From Melitaea cinxia (taxonomy: Eukaryota > Arthropoda > Insecta > Lepidoptera > Nymphalidae), in assembly GCF_905220565.1 (NCBI RefSeq), contig NC_059415.1, positions 11,484,001 to 11,548,000 of the forward strand: a DNA stretch of 64,000 bases. Direction: 5' to 3'. How positions within the stretch are numbered: the stretch's first letter is position 1; each line of letters opens with the position of its first letter. Below are positions 12,000-23,808 of the stretch, piece by piece. Both the position numbers and the translations under genes were made by a program. The notes under the pieces were generated by a model, which saw nothing but the letters and a program-made list of their open reading frames with translations, was not told the DNA's origin and did not search any database.

Positions 12000-12355
12000 G
12001 GGGTGAGCTAAATAAAACCGTTTAATAAAAAACGTTCTGATTTTTAAAACTATTATTTGGCTGGCTACTGTAATCTGTAACACAGCTTTTACAGGTTGCA
12101 AGGTTGAATCAATTTAACCTTGATATCAATGTTTTAATTAATGGCTTGGCAGTGCTAAAGATTTTTTAAAACAAATAACTCCTCGTCTTATTGCTCCCAC
12201 TGGTGACAAGAGGGCTGGTGCAGTTTTTTCCCAGAGAATCAATGGTATAATTCAACGGGGAAGTCCTGCCAGCATTTTCGGCACCATTCCACGCGGGCAT
12301 GATTATTACCATGTAAATAATTAGTTCTTAAGTTATAAATTGTATCTATGTCAAC
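12000..12355. other. No feature seen
   Basis: No recognised gene or repeat. Confidence 0.5.
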
Positions 12356-12357
12356 AT

Positions 12358-12680
12358 CACCATCACATCACTTCAGCCTATTTGTACTCCACTGCTGGAC
12401 ATATGCCTCCACAAGTTCGCGCCAAAAAATGGCGTGAACTCATATGTGTTGCTCATAGTTACTACGCTGGGCAGGCGGGTTGGTGACTGCAGGGTTGGAT
12501 TTTTAGCACCGAAAACGCTGCTGCTCGTCTTCGGTCTGTCTATTTTAGAAGCCAGCAGTTGGATGGTTATCCCACCATCGGTCAGCTTTTTAAGTTTCAA
12601 GGTGGTAGTGGAACTGTGTTATCCCTTAGTCGCCTCTTACGACATTCACGGCAAGAGAGGGGGTGGCTATATTCTTTACT
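12358..12680 (+). repeat. Interspersed repeat family A, copy 4
   Basis: Complete but diverged copy, with TCCACTGCTGGACATATGCC at the left and the GAGAGGGGGTGGCTA end at the right. The open frames on both strands are shadows of the repeat. Confidence 0.85.
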
Positions 12681-13094
12681 TTCGAACGATCTATGTATAA
12701 TATTGTAAAAGTTTGGAATAAAGAAATATATAATATAAAAAAATAAAAAAAAAATTATATCTCTTTAAAGCTCTCATACTTAAAATATTAAAATAATTAA
12801 GAACATAGTTAATGATGCTGTTGTTATAACAAAAATATGGTACAAAGTTAAAATACACCAAAAGGTAAAACTTAACTTGTTCAGAAATTAGCACAGATAT
12901 AAATAATCTACTTTAAGAGACCTTTTCCTGCAGCTTTTCAACTAAGCTTGCACTTTCCTTGGCAAGTCTAACAATGGTAACTTCAGAACTGTGCTGGCTT
13001 TCCCAGTTTATTACTTCATAATTCATTTACACGAAATGTGCATGAAGTAAATTAAACTGAAAAGAGTTTCTATGAAGATAATTCCTACTTCTTC
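12681..13094. other. AT-rich, no feature seen
   Basis: No recognised gene or repeat. Confidence 0.5.
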
Positions 13095-14065
13095 GTTATT
13101 TTTAACCGACTTTCAAAAAATGAGGAAGTTCTCAATTCGACGGTTTTTTTTCATGTATGTTACTTCAGTGTGCTGTGTGGCTACGGCACTAAAGAATTTA
13201 GCCACCCCATCTCTTTTCGTGGGTGTCGTAAGAGGTGACTAAAGGATAACAAGGTTCCACAACCACCTTGGAACTTAAGAAGCCGACCGATGGCGGGATA
13301 ACCATCCAACTGCTGGCTTTGAAATACACAGGCCGAAGACGGGCAGCAGCGTCTTCGGTGCGACAAAGCCAGTACTGCGGTCACCAACCCGCCTGCCCAG
13401 CGTGGTGACTGTGGGCAAAACACATGAGTTCACGTTATTTGTGGCGTAAACTTGTGGAGGCCTATGTCCAGCAGTGGACTGTATAGGCTGTAATTTATTT
13501 ATTTATTTTATAGGCAATCCAAATGATGATGTTACTTCAGAACTTTTGACTGGATGGAGCGATTTCGACAATTTTTCTTTTGATCGAAGGGTGGTGTGTG
13601 TCATTTGGTGCCATTTAAATTTATTTGAGATCTAATCACTACTTTTCGAGTTATACCTAATAATGCGTTTTTACTTACGCTTTTTTCGTCGACCTACGTT
13701 GTATTATACCGCATAACTTTCTACTAGATGTACCGATTTTGATAATTCTTTTTTTGTTGGGAAGGGGATATCCTAAGTTTGGTACCATGATAAGGAAACT
13801 AGGATCTGATGATGAAATCCTAGAGAAATCGACGAAAACTCTCGAAAATCCGCAATAACTTTTAACTAGGTGTACCGATTTTGATAATTTTTAAGTTAAT
13901 CAAAAGCTTACATATAAATTTCATCAAGATCTGATAACTAATTTTTGAGTAATCATTGATAACGCGTAGTTACTTGACTATTTTTTCGTCGATCTACGTT
14001 GTATTACTCGTCGATGTAATTGAAGTCGGTTTTTTTTCATTTGCGAGCAAACACAATTATTGTAA
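13095..14065 (-). mobile_element. Family D DNA element(s), interrupted by a family A insertion
   Basis: The left end reads TTTTTAACCGACTTTCAAAA and the right end AATTGAAGTCGG then GCGAGCAAACACAATTATT, which are the two termini of the element. The middle repeats the block near CTACGTTGTATTA twice, so two copies may be fused. A family A repeat sits at 13169-13528. Confidence 0.75.
13169..13528 (-). repeat. Interspersed repeat family A, copy 5, with 12-bp target duplication
   Basis: The 12-base word ATGTTACTTCAG stands on both sides (13157-13168 and 13529-13540), within sequence that is continuous family D. This fixes the element ends: CTGTGTGGC near the left, and the CAGCAGTGGACTGTATAGG tail plus an AT-rich run at the right. 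The duplication and tail fit target-primed retroposition. Confidence 0.9.
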
Positions 14066-14141
14066 GTCAGATATGCTGTGATTAAAAATATATATTTGAT
14101 TTGAACAACATTTTACTAAATAAAATAAAACTGATATAGTG

Positions 14142-14480
14142 AGTATATGAAATCGAATCTGCATCTTCATCGTTCCACAGCTTAATTGACTAAAGCACCG
14201 ACACGGTGAGTCGGAGATGCAGATTCGATCCCCGCTGGAACGGATTTTTCATATGATTTAAAAAAATGTTTACAATTCCCTAATGTGTGGGTAGCACAAA
14301 AATAAATAAGAATTAAAAATAGCATGGTGTCGTCTCCTGTCACAGAATTCATTGTACTATAAAACTTTGAATAGTTACGAGTGCTGTAAAGGACTTACTT
14401 TTGACGGCGCCGTGGTCGTTTAGAAACGAATATAAAATCATCATATCAAAAAATTTCGACTTCGGGGGTACATCGTCCCA
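14142..14480 (+). repeat. tRNA-like element J, dispersed copy
   Basis: Holds one tRNA-like unit followed by the family body (GTGTCGTCTCCTGTCA, then GAATAGTTACGAGTG and GACGGCGCCG). It ends in the start of a second unit near 14480 (CATCGTCCCATAGC), which shows that the dispersed form also had tandem units. Confidence 0.8.
14171..14243 (+). pseudogene. tRNA-like unit (family J)
   Basis: The acceptor stem CGTTCCA pairs with TGGAACG. The anticodon stem is CCGAC/GTCGG with loop ACGGTGA. The T arm has decayed (GCAGA against CCCGC), and a TTTTT run lies 4 bases downstream. Confidence 0.7.
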
Positions 14481-14519
14481 TAGCAAAATAATGTGGTGTT
14501 GTGTTACGGGAGTCTAGAA

Positions 14520-14600
14520 ACATCACAAACATCTGTTTGGCATAACAATTGTGAGCAAGGATCAAACCCGTGACTGGTTGCGGTTGAACGGTCGATCGAA
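14520..14600 (-). repeat. SINE family B head fragment
   Basis: Degenerate tRNA-like head around AAGGATCAAACCCGTGAC. Confidence 0.45.
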
Positions 14601-15520
14601 TACAAGTCAAAAAAAATTATAACTAAAAAATCTTTGAGGATATTATAAAACACTAATAATTAAGTTGGCAAAAACCACTTACCTTATAATTTTTAGACGC
14701 TTTGAGAAAGAGGGCGTTAAATGTATATTTTGTGCCATAAAATTCATGTTAAGTATGTGTTGTTCCCAACACAATTCGCAAGATTTCACAGAACAATTAA
14801 TAATTCAAATATATTCATTATGAAGAAATCAATATTATTTTGTTTATTAGAATTCATTTTTACGGAAATATATTATCTTCACAAAAAGATAAATAATTTA
14901 AATTAGCTAAACATTTAAGGACGTGTCTTCTCGCGGGTTAAGGCCAGTGACGTAGCGTAGGCGCTTCCGTTTACCGTAACTTTTATTACCTTAAAGCAAA
15001 AATGTTTTATTTCTCGCTACTTAAAAGTGTAATGAAAGACAAAGTTGCTACCTAGTTTATATTAAAATGAGAACATAAGTTTTGTAATTTCAAACTAAAC
15101 CCGAGCTTATAAATAAATATGGATCGCTAACCTGAGGAATAAATTTAACCGTCTGGAGCTGAGGTCAGTTTTTTGGTAATATTTGATTGTGGCAAAGTCT
15201 GTCAGACGTCATTCGCAAAATTAGTTTTTAGTGGACGTTTGCTAACTATTATCTCACTGCACAATTTCTAGATTGTAGCATAAAAAATGAAGGACTTGCA
15301 TACAAACTTGTAAATGCCCTTAGATCCTTTTAATCCAACCCCATCGAAAATTCCGTTCTTAGCAGACTTCTTCTGACTATAAACTACCTCCCTCCTAAAT
15401 TTGATCTTTATCCGTCTAGCAGGTTTTGAGATTTTGTGTTGATATTTTTGATTTCTGATTTCCGGATTTTTGATTTCTGAACACGATCGAAAAAGCGACC
15501 GTAACTCGGGGTATAGAGAT
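14601..15520. other. No gene seen
   Basis: Mostly AT-rich. A T-rich patch at 15425-15480 repeats the word TTTTTGATTTCTGA. Confidence 0.5.
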
Positions 15521-15524
15521 ACAA

Positions 15525-15615
15525 CCAACTCATATTGGAATAGCGTGATAGGTCAAACTCCAATTCTTCTCCTAATTAGAGAAAGAGATCTATTCCCAGC
15601 AGAGGGATGTTACAG
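15525..15615 (+). repeat. SINE family B tail fragment
   Basis: Resembles the last 90 bases of the copy at 7462-7800, ending CCCAGCAGAGGGATGTTACA. Confidence 0.55.
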
Positions 15616-15654
15616 AATCGTAAAGAACAATAGGGGCAAATAATGACTTTTCCA

Positions 15655-16070
15655 TTGGAGCTGTTTGTAGTGGCCCTGATTTCTGTTCTGCGGGTTGCGG
15701 GTTCGATTCCCGCCTGAGTCTGGCTGTAATATTTGTATTTATATATTTATTATTTCTATGATCGGCCGTGGGCGAGTCAATCCGCTCCAAGCCGCTAGAC
15801 GCTAACCCACGCTTCTCGTCCCGTTATTTTTTGCTTTGTGTGTAGGTAATAACGATCTTTGCTGTTGCTTCGCGAATTTAATATTGTTGCTTCCAAATAC
15901 ACATTTTTGAGATTTTGGTGTATTTATTTTATACAACATGAGTAAGCATACCGTATATGTTTATAAAAAATATATATATGTAGCTATAACAGTCAGTTGT
16001 TACCTGTAACACAAGCATTAACTTGCTTACCATAGGAACAGACGACCGTGTGTGTATGTTATAAAATAAA
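15655..16070 (+). repeat. tRNA-derived SINE family I, copy 2 (interrupted)
   Basis: Head block GTTTGTAGTGGCCCTG with box B-like GGGTTCGATTCCC and GAGTCTGGCTGTAATAT at the left. The tail block AACACAAGCATTAACTTGC lies at 16010-16065. About 225 bases between them have no counterpart in the copy at 40356-40600 and may be an insertion. Confidence 0.65.
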
Positions 16071-16720
16071 GTTAAGTGATATTTTTTAAACAAGGAGTAC
16101 AATTAAGCAATTTTTTTTAAACCTAATATTAAAAATGTATGTCAATTTTGTTATTTTAAATGAAATCTTTGTCTTATATTTTTCCTTTAAAATCTTGTAA
16201 CTCTCTTTTACGTCCTGAGATTGGATAAAATAGCTTTTAGCGCATTATATTATTGTACAAGAAGGAATTAAATTCTTTAAATAAATGCTAACTAGCTCCA
16301 TAATTCTATTGTAAATCCTAATTGTCATTGTTATGAGTAAAATCAACAGTTACCTTGTAGCCGTTTTTTGTATTCGAAGAAGATGGCAAACAAGATTCAA
16401 TTTTAAACGACTTAGTAAAGCTAGTTCAACGTAAAAGTCTGTACCTAGATGCTATTCGAAATCAAACTGTAATTAAATATAGGATTAATGAAGCGATGAT
16501 GATTCTGATTTACTAGACTAGTCTAGTAGAATCTAGGCTAGTCATTATAGTTTGAATTGAAATCATTCATTTTTGCTTTGGATTTTTGACGTTTGGGTTT
16601 TTAATTAAGTCTATTGGCTTTTTAAGAGTCTTCAATAAAATAACTTGAGTCGTTTACTAATGTAGGTAATATTTTGGTCTTGTATATTACTATACTTTTG
16701 TGAGATGCTAATGTTTTTTT
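16071..16720. other. No feature seen
   Basis: No recognised gene or repeat. Confidence 0.5.
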
Positions 16721-16724
16721 GTAG

Positions 16725-16905
16725 CGCTTCACCCTGTTATATCCCACTACTGGGCATAGGCCTCTTTCCCCATGTAGGAGAAGGATCAGAGCTTAATCCA
16801 GCACGCTGCTCCAATCCGAGTTGGCGGATATATTCCTATGACTATGGATATACTACTATGAGTAACGATCGCTAGCAGGTGTATATGATAACGATTTGAA
16901 GCTAT
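16725..16905 (-). repeat. SINE family B, copy 4 (tail half only)
   Basis: Reads CCACTACTGGGCATAGGCC, then the block near ATATTCCTATGACTATG. The tRNA-like head is absent. Confidence 0.75.
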
Positions 16906-17174
16906 GTGTCTAAATATTTGTTTAAAATATAATGAAAATAATTATTTCGCCATAAGTTGACTACAGATACTCAACAAACGTCAAATACAATTAAAAATTT
17001 CTATAAAGTTGTTATTTAAAAAATAAACAATTCGGGATACTTGATAGAAAACTGCGGTAATTTGAAAAAGAAATGTTGATGCAAAAAAATATACTTTTTA
17101 TAAATTTGCGGTTGTATAAGTAGGTATATGTGTGTGTGTAATCGACTGATTCAAAGTGAAAACAATCAAAAAAA

Positions 17175-17657
17175 TTATGTGGTGTCATGGGACACCAGGT
17201 AGGAACGAAGTTCCTTCGGATAGTATAGAAGCAACACAATCTGAAAAAAAAATGTTGAATTTTATATATATCTTCTAGTTCTTGATTTTTTTTAATTTTG
17301 TTGATTGGTTTTTAATTAAGTACATAAAAGTATTTAGGAAATTTAGTACTTCAGAAAATAACAAACATCGTAAAATAAAATAAATCAAACAAAATAATAA
17401 TAATAATAATTCAAACTATTAAGTGAAATAAAAAAACATATGTCTTTATTAATTTTTGTCGACAGTATAAAATTACATAAATAATTTTAAAAAAGTTTAC
17501 TAGTAATATTTTAGTTTTACAAACATCATGTTATACAGTCGTGTGACTGATATTACGTCACTTCCGTTATATATTTTTCTTACGGTTTTAGTCTCACATT
17601 TCTTTCAGTCCGGTCACCCAGCCAAATGTCAAGCCTGCCGTAAGGAACTTCGTTCCA
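17175..17657 (+). mobile_element. MITE family F, copy 1
   Basis: Bounded by perfect 15-bp inverted repeats, GGAACGAAGTTCCTT at 17202-17216 and AAGGAACTTCGTTCC at 17642-17656. Each is itself nearly palindromic. A 6-bp-stem hairpin (GGTGTCATGGGACACC) lies just outside the left repeat and is conserved in all three copies, so it belongs to the element. No coding capacity. Confidence 0.85.
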
Positions 17658-17995
17658 AAAAATAGATTTTAGCATATAAATAATGAAAACTCTGACTGTT
17701 AATATTAATACGAAATTATAAAATAATACATGAAAATATTATAAATCTTAATATTCCCAGTGAAGTGCACTTGGGAGCTTCTTTATCTCTTACTCCGGAA
17801 ATAGTGAGTTCACAAAACTTTTATCCTGGAAACAAAATTAAACAAACGCAGTTACTCCTATCTAGACAGCGCTAACTTCCCTGAAGTTATGACGATAAGC
17901 TCCGTAATGCATTCCTTCTATTATCAAAGTGCGATATTTTAGGTTTAAATTCTTTATTTGTGGTTTATAAATTACACAATTATAATAGATTATAC
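17658..17995. other. No feature seen
   Basis: AT-rich, nothing recognised. Confidence 0.5.
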
Positions 17996-18150
17996 ATGAC
18001 CACGCGTTAGCGCAACGGTCACAGCACTGGATTGTGGCTGTTGCGCTGGCGGTTGCGGGTTCGATCCCCGCACATGGCATACATTTGTATTGTCCATACA
18101 GATGGTTACTGTGGTCTGGGAGTTTGTGCTTGTGTTTGTGTTTCTGGACG
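17996..18150 (+). repeat. SINE family B, copy 5 (head only)
   Basis: A well-preserved tRNA-like head: box A-like GCGTTAGCGCAACGGTCAC and box B GGTTCGATCCC. The CATACAGATGGTTACTG block follows, and the copy is truncated after TTTCTGGACGTG. Confidence 0.8.
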
Positions 18151-18354
18151 TGTGGCGTTTATTTATTTATTTACAGCGTGACGACGCGTATCATCGTAGT
18201 GGTGGACTTGATCTATAAATCAAAATGGGGCAGTAAAAATGGGACATAGTATTAGTAGGGGGACTAGTTTTTAACCGAATTCAATAAAAAGAAAAATTTA
18301 ATTTTTTTTAAATTTCAGGCAAATATTGCGGAGTGACTAATGCTAGTAATACTG

Positions 18355-18525
18355 GTGAGAAAACGGTGAGGTGAGGTGTGCAATGCAAATGGACATAGGC
18401 CTCCCTAAGTTCGCACGAGACATCCCGGTTTTCCGCATTCTTTTTCCAACCTACACGGGCAATCTTACGTAGATCGTCGGTCCAGCGGGCTGACAATTTA
18501 TTCTTTTTTTTGTAAAAGCGGTAGG
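18355..18525 (-). mobile_element. RTE-type LINE, 3' end of reverse transcriptase ORF (remnant)
   Basis: The minus-strand reading SARWTDDLRKIARVGW and the ENRDV block match the C terminus of lepidopteran RTE endonuclease-reverse transcriptases. The same motif is seen at 36909-37184. The fragment is 5' truncated and has substitutions after ENRDV. Confidence 0.8.
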
Positions 18526-18559
18526 AAAGTGTACACAGAGAAGTGACGATTACTGTCAC

Positions 18560-18950
18560 CTAGAACGATATCAATTATCGAGTACAAATACACATACACA
18601 TACAGCGTAATACATACATACATAGATTATGATGTCGTCCACACCGTATCCGGTGACGGCGACTCCTATAAATTACGCTGGTGGGCTCTAATATGGCTAG
18701 CGAAACCGAATTTAGATTTGAAGACTCGGTTGCAAGATGCACAGTATAGTTGACCAGCCGAATTGTATGTGTAAAAGTAGGAGGGTTTTAGCCTAGTCTT
18801 CCGTACTTGGCGTTTCGCATCAAGGTCTTCTAGACGCGCAGATTCAAAACGGTCGACACTTTTGTGAATGGTTCGACGCCATTCCGGTCTTTGACGTGCC
18901 AGACTCTCCCAACTCGCAGTTGGTTATACTAAAGTCCTATTCAAATAAAT
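18560..18950. other. GC-richer unique-looking block
   Basis: Higher GC than its surroundings, with words such as GACGGCGACTCC and TTCGACGCCATTCCGG. It has no open frame of note. It could be a remnant of a DNA transposon, but I cannot assign it. Confidence 0.4.
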
Positions 18951-19544
18951 TTGTGCACAAAATCTACAATTGGGTTCTTTTTGACATCATAAACGAAAAT
19001 TTTCCCCAAGGTTTTCCTTATTGATAACATAAGGGATATGACGTAAACTTTTGATTGTTAACCCTTAACTTTGGAAGCGATACAACTCAAATCATTTCCA
19101 TCCCTGGAAAAACAAAGGCCGTTTTGAAATGTTAAAGTTTTGTATTGAGGATGTTTACATATATTCGCTTTTTATATCAAGAACAAAACTTTTGTGTGTA
19201 TTATATGATTGCGTGCATGTAAGCGGTTACTTGGGATATTATTTTGAGTTTTGAATAAATAACTCTGAGCATTTTGTCAAGAATAGGTTGACTTGTCGTT
19301 TACAGTTGAACCTTTAACTCTTTAAGGATTGAAAAGTAAAGAGACAAGTAAGAACAACTTTCCAAACAATCCATTTCATCAACTTTATTTTTTAAGTAGG
19401 TATTTACTGTTTTTTAGATATTTTTTTCATAATTATCTTAAAAGTACTGAGTTGAGTACTGAGTTGAAATTGGTCCCACTAAAACGTTCTGTAAAAGGTT
19501 TAAAAAAATACAGCCATATCGATAAACCCTTCCTTTTTTTAAAG
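18951..19544. other. No feature seen
   Basis: No recognised gene or repeat. Confidence 0.5.
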
Positions 19545-19990
19545 TCAGAAAGGAGGAGACTCTCAATTCATCTGTAGTTTTTGTATGCTACCTCAAAACT
19601 TAGTACTGGGTGGACCGATTTTAATTTTTGAATAATTCTAAAGATGGAGCTAGTCATGTGGTCTTATTTAACGTTAATCGAGACCTGACAAATAAGTTTT
19701 GAATTATCTCTAATTATGAGTATTTATTTGATTATTTTTTTGTCGACCTACGTTGTATTATACCTCATAACTTCTTACTGGGTGTACCGATTTTGATAAT
19801 TCTTTATTTTTTAATCGAAAGCTGATGTCTCTCATATGGTTCCATATAATAAAGATCTGAGGAGTACTTTTTGAGTTATTTCTAATAATGCTCACTTGAC
19901 AACTTTTTCGTATACCTAGGTTTTATTATTATTAGTCGACGTAACTGATGTTGTTGTTTTTTTTTTCGTTTACGAGCATACGAAGTCAAC
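19545..19990 (-). mobile_element. Family D DNA element, diverged copy
   Basis: Contains the CGACCTACGTTGTATTATAC block and a degenerate terminus TTTTTTTCGTTTACGAGCAT at the right. The open frame read across the right end comes from the repeat. Confidence 0.65.
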
Positions 19991-20264
19991 ATTGAAGTCA
20001 TTAAAAACACAGTCATTAAGCTGCCCGCTATCATCATTAAGTGTGTATGATCTTTGCGCTGAAAACTTAATTGCATAACAAAAACCACTAATATTAATTG
20101 TTTCAGCTATATCAATTTAGCAGTATTCTTTCACGAGAATTAATGGATTCACTAGCGCCGAAATAGAATGGGTGATGTCACCAATGTCACGTATGACGTA
20201 ATGTTACGACGGAGATTGAACGGTGCAGTCGAGACTACAAGCTCAATATAGTTTTGAAATTTAT

Positions 20265-20430
20265 TATTTGTTGGGGTAAAGCACAGCAGAAAATATTCTA
20301 CTCAAAATTTGGAGTTTCCTGCTGTAGTAGAATAGTCTGCTTCTTGGGTAGATTGGGCCAGTCAAGTCTATATTCCCTTGCCACCAGACTCGCCATATGC
20401 TTGTTTACCAATTTATCAGAGCAAAAAAAC
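20265..20430 (+). repeat. Interspersed repeat family C, copy 2 (diverged, partial)
   Basis: Starts GGGGTAAAGCACAGCAG and keeps the GCCAGTCAAGTCTATATTCC region, but the core is mutated or missing. Confidence 0.5.
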
Positions 20431-20940
20431 AATCGTAGAAGTAGCTACAATAGCCGTGCCTGAATTTTGTGTGACATAGCGGTCTTTGACAGATCAAGCC
20501 GACCGGTAAACAAACTGTGAGACTGTTTTCTCAGGCACTTCAGTAACAAATATAATATTACGGATTACGCATTAATCTAATTAACGTGCTAAAGTGCTCG
20601 AGCACTTACAAGATATGGTACTGTAAGAGATTGTGATTATTAATTAAGCCCGCTTGTTTGATGTGCCTCAAGTTCAATAAATAAGCTTAGTAGAAAACAA
20701 CTTTACGTAATCACAGTTGTATTTTTATAAATAGAATATTATTATGTGTAGAAATATTTTTTTCATTAAATCTTTTTAACGTCTACGGGAGATGCGATTG
20801 TTTTGGTTGCCAAAAGCACGAGGGTATGCTGTACGACCGGATACTTGAGATGACCAAATCCATCTCAGGCGACTGAAACGTCAATGGGGCCTTTGCAAAA
20901 ATGTACATGGATTAATGCAGATTACATGGATTATTTTAAT
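20431..20940. other. No feature seen
   Basis: No recognised gene or repeat. Confidence 0.5.
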
Positions 20941-20944
20941 TCGT

Positions 20945-21215
20945 GCGATTTTATTTTTGTGTTACTCACACATTAGGGAATTCTAAACATTTTTTTTTTA
21001 ATATCATATTAAAACCCTTTTTAATATCAAAAGTCGACCGTTCCAGCGGGTATCGAGCCTGCATCTCCGACTGACTATGTCAGTACTCTAGCCAATTAAT
21101 CTATGGAACGATGTACCCGTTAAATCGAAATTTGTGATATGATGATTTTTATATTCAGTTCTAAGCGACCGCGACGCCGTATATAGTGATTTCTTTACAG
21201 AACCTGTTACTATTA
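20945..21215 (-). repeat. tRNA-like element J, dispersed copy
   Basis: Minus-strand copy with the body block TAGGGAATTCTAAACA and a tRNA-like unit at 21038-21110. It has more substitutions than the array. Confidence 0.8.
21038..21110 (-). pseudogene. tRNA-like unit (family J)
   Basis: Cloverleaf still recognisable: acceptor CGTTCCA/TGGAACG, anticodon arm CTGAC-ATAGTCA-GTCGG. The loop has lost the CG of ACGGT to TA, as CpG decay would give. The D stem also has a mismatch. Confidence 0.65.
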
Positions 21216-21371
21216 TATAAAAAAATGTTATATAAATTATAAAAAATGTTAAAATAAAATTATATTCACGAGCTTCCAAATAAAAAATACATAAAAAAAT
21301 AACGGTAGCACTAGTAAAAACTTATGAGGTAATACAAAAAGATAATTTTTTTTTTTGGAATTTATTACATT

Positions 21372-21692
21372 TACCACGTGCTGTGTGGCTACGGCACTAA
21401 AGAATTTAGCCACCCCCTCTCTTCCCGTGGCTGTCTTAAGAGGTGATAACACAGTTCCACTATCACCTTGGAACTTGAAAAGCCGACCGATGGCGGATCC
21501 AACTTCTGGCGTTGAAATACACAGGTCAAAGACGGGCAGCAGCATCTTCGGTGCGACAAAGCCAGTACTGCGGTCACCAACCCGCCTGCCCAGCGTGGTG
21601 ACTATGGGCAAAACACATGAGTTCACGTTATTTTTGGCGTAAACTTGTGGAGACCTATGTCCAGCAGTGGACTGTATAGGCTGTAATGATGA
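21372..21692 (-). repeat. Interspersed repeat family A, copy 6
   Basis: Complete in outline, from GTGCTGTGTGGCTACGG to GTCCAGCAGTGGACTGTATA. It has small deletions in the middle (near 21440 and 21495). All open frames here are repeat shadows. Confidence 0.85.
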
Positions 21693-21875
21693 CATTTACC
21701 ACACGACAACTAATGAAAGGTAATGAATGCCTTTCATGACCTCAATGTTCAGTGCTGTAAATCCGATGCTAAAGCCTTTACTCTTATTGTAAGTACCTTA
21801 TTGTGGAAACTTTACAGTTGATTTGAAGTGAAAATAGAAATATTACAAAGAATTTTTTTTATGTCACTAGGTCGC

Positions 21876-22125
21876 AAACAAGCGTACGGCTCACCTGATG
21901 GTAAGCGATTACCGTAGCTTACACCTGCAACACCAGAAGCATCGCAAGCGCGTTGCCGACCCAATCCCCAATCCCTCCAGGAGCTCTGGTCACCTTACTC
22001 ACCAACAGGAACACAATACTGCTTGAAAACAGTATTATTTAGCTGTGATCTTCTGTAAGGTCTAGGGACTACCCCAGTCGGGCTGCTCCATATTTTGAGC
22101 AGGAAATTCCTGCTGCAAATTAGTA
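21876..22125 (-). repeat. Interspersed repeat family C, copy 3
   Basis: Inverted copy: AAGCGTACGGCTCACCTGAT at the left, and GAGCAGGAAATTCCTGCTG at the right. Confidence 0.8.
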
Positions 22126-22635
22126 ATGACTAACAACCATATTTACTTTTTTTTAATTTATTGTTATGCTCGCTGCCTAAACGATTGATAGGTACTGATT
22201 TGTATCCAGTAATTCTTCCATTCCCATGACTTTGTATCCAACTTCAAATAAACACGTGTTTCCTTTATCATTATTTTCGGTTCCTCCTCAAATTTAATAT
22301 GAGATTTTGTTAATATTTCGTTAGCATTTATATAAATATGATGTAGAAATTGCAGGATTTTTTATTGTGGTAGAACACTGCAGAAAATGTCTGCGTAAAT
22401 GTACCGTAATCTTACAGATAACAAATAATAATGCTATCAAGTAGTTTTGTATGAACAAAGCAGTCAGAGGTAGTGGACATACGCTTTGTTGACCATTCGG
22501 TATAATTCCCATAGGCACTTATCGAGTGACCGTACTCTAGTTCAACACTACAGCAGTATTTAAAAAAAAGGTCTACTAGAACATTCTGATATTTCGTTCC
22601 TTGTAAGTAAAAGCAAAACTTTATTTCTCTTCAAC
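22126..22635. other. No feature seen
   Basis: No recognised gene or repeat. Confidence 0.5.
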
Positions 22636-22636
22636 T

Positions 22637-22825
22637 GAGGTAGAGCAAGCACAGCAGAAAATTTCCTTTTTTTGTTCATGTTAGTAAGGTAACCAGAGCT
22701 CCTTGGGGGAATTGGGAATAAGGTTGGTATCGTGCTTGTGATGCTTATACTATTTCAGACGTCTATAAGCTACGGTAATCGCTGACGATCAGGTGATCCG
22801 TACGCTTGTTTACGACCTAGTTAAA
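22637..22825 (+). repeat. Interspersed repeat family C, copy 4 (internally deleted)
   Basis: Has the GAGGTAGAGCAAGCACAGCA start and the TAAGCTACGGTAATCGCT end, but lacks the middle third. Confidence 0.7.
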
Positions 22826-23477
22826 TAAGAAAAAATAATTAAAATTCTATTTTTTACATAATGTAAATCTTTATAACTCTTATTTTTTATATAATGTACA
22901 TAATTCTAGGTAAAATTTTAAGTACAAAAGAGCCTTTTGTGCTATTAATGAACAGAACATAATACTTTTAATAAAGTCACTATTAAAAAAAATGGAGAAC
23001 TAAATACCGTTTTAGTTATATATACATCGTGTTTATATCAAATATGTACAATATGCAATTTTCAAAATTTACCTTGGTCATTCTAAAAAATAATTTTTTT
23101 TTTATTGTAGCCCTCTTCCATTTAATGAGCAATATATGCTGATACAAATAACGAAAAATAAATATCAAGGAATATGAAGACTACTGTATGACCATGACAA
23201 TATTTTCTCATTTCTTTTTCGTACTCGATAAAAATATATATAATCTCAAGATCTGATTCTGCGTTTCGTACAATTCGTCACGTTTCGTCCCGTATTGTTA
23301 GTTACTGTTTTTATTTAGCTAATATTACGAGAGAAAATATTTTCTCTCGGGAGGAAAATAGATCAATTTTCTCTACTGAGATATGACAAATAATTGATAA
23401 GCAATTTTGGTTTGTCATTGACGATATTTTTAATGAGACGATTTATTTTGATTGTAATACCAAGTTAAATATTTGAT
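22826..23477. other. AT-rich, no gene seen
   Basis: A short inverted repeat, GAGAGAAAATATTTTCTCTC, lies at 23330-23349. No other feature recognised. Confidence 0.5.
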
Positions 23478-23808
23478 AATAATTGTGTTTGCTAGCAAAC
23501 GAAAAAGAAAAAACCGACCTCAATTACATCCACAAGTAATACAACGTAGGTAAACGAAAAAAATCAACAGACGCACTAGTCACCACTGCGACTTTTTAAG
23601 GTTTCCCTCAATTTTTTCGTGATGCTATCATCAGATTATGGTTTCCTTATCATGGTAACACCCTTGGGATATCTCCTTTCCAACAAAAAAAGAATCATCA
23701 AAATCGGTTTATAAACGACGAAGTTATCCGCGAACTTACATAATAATATAATATATACGGTCAAATTGAGTAACCTCCTCCTCCTTTTTTGAAGTCGGTT
23801 AAAAATTT
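23478..23808 (+). mobile_element. Family D DNA element, copy with both termini
   Basis: Begins with the perfect 14-bp palindrome GTTTGCTAGCAAAC, then a terminal repeat close to AACCGACTTCAA (one change). It ends TTTTTTGAAGTCGGTTAAAA. At about 330 bp it is one of the shortest complete forms. Confidence 0.8.
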
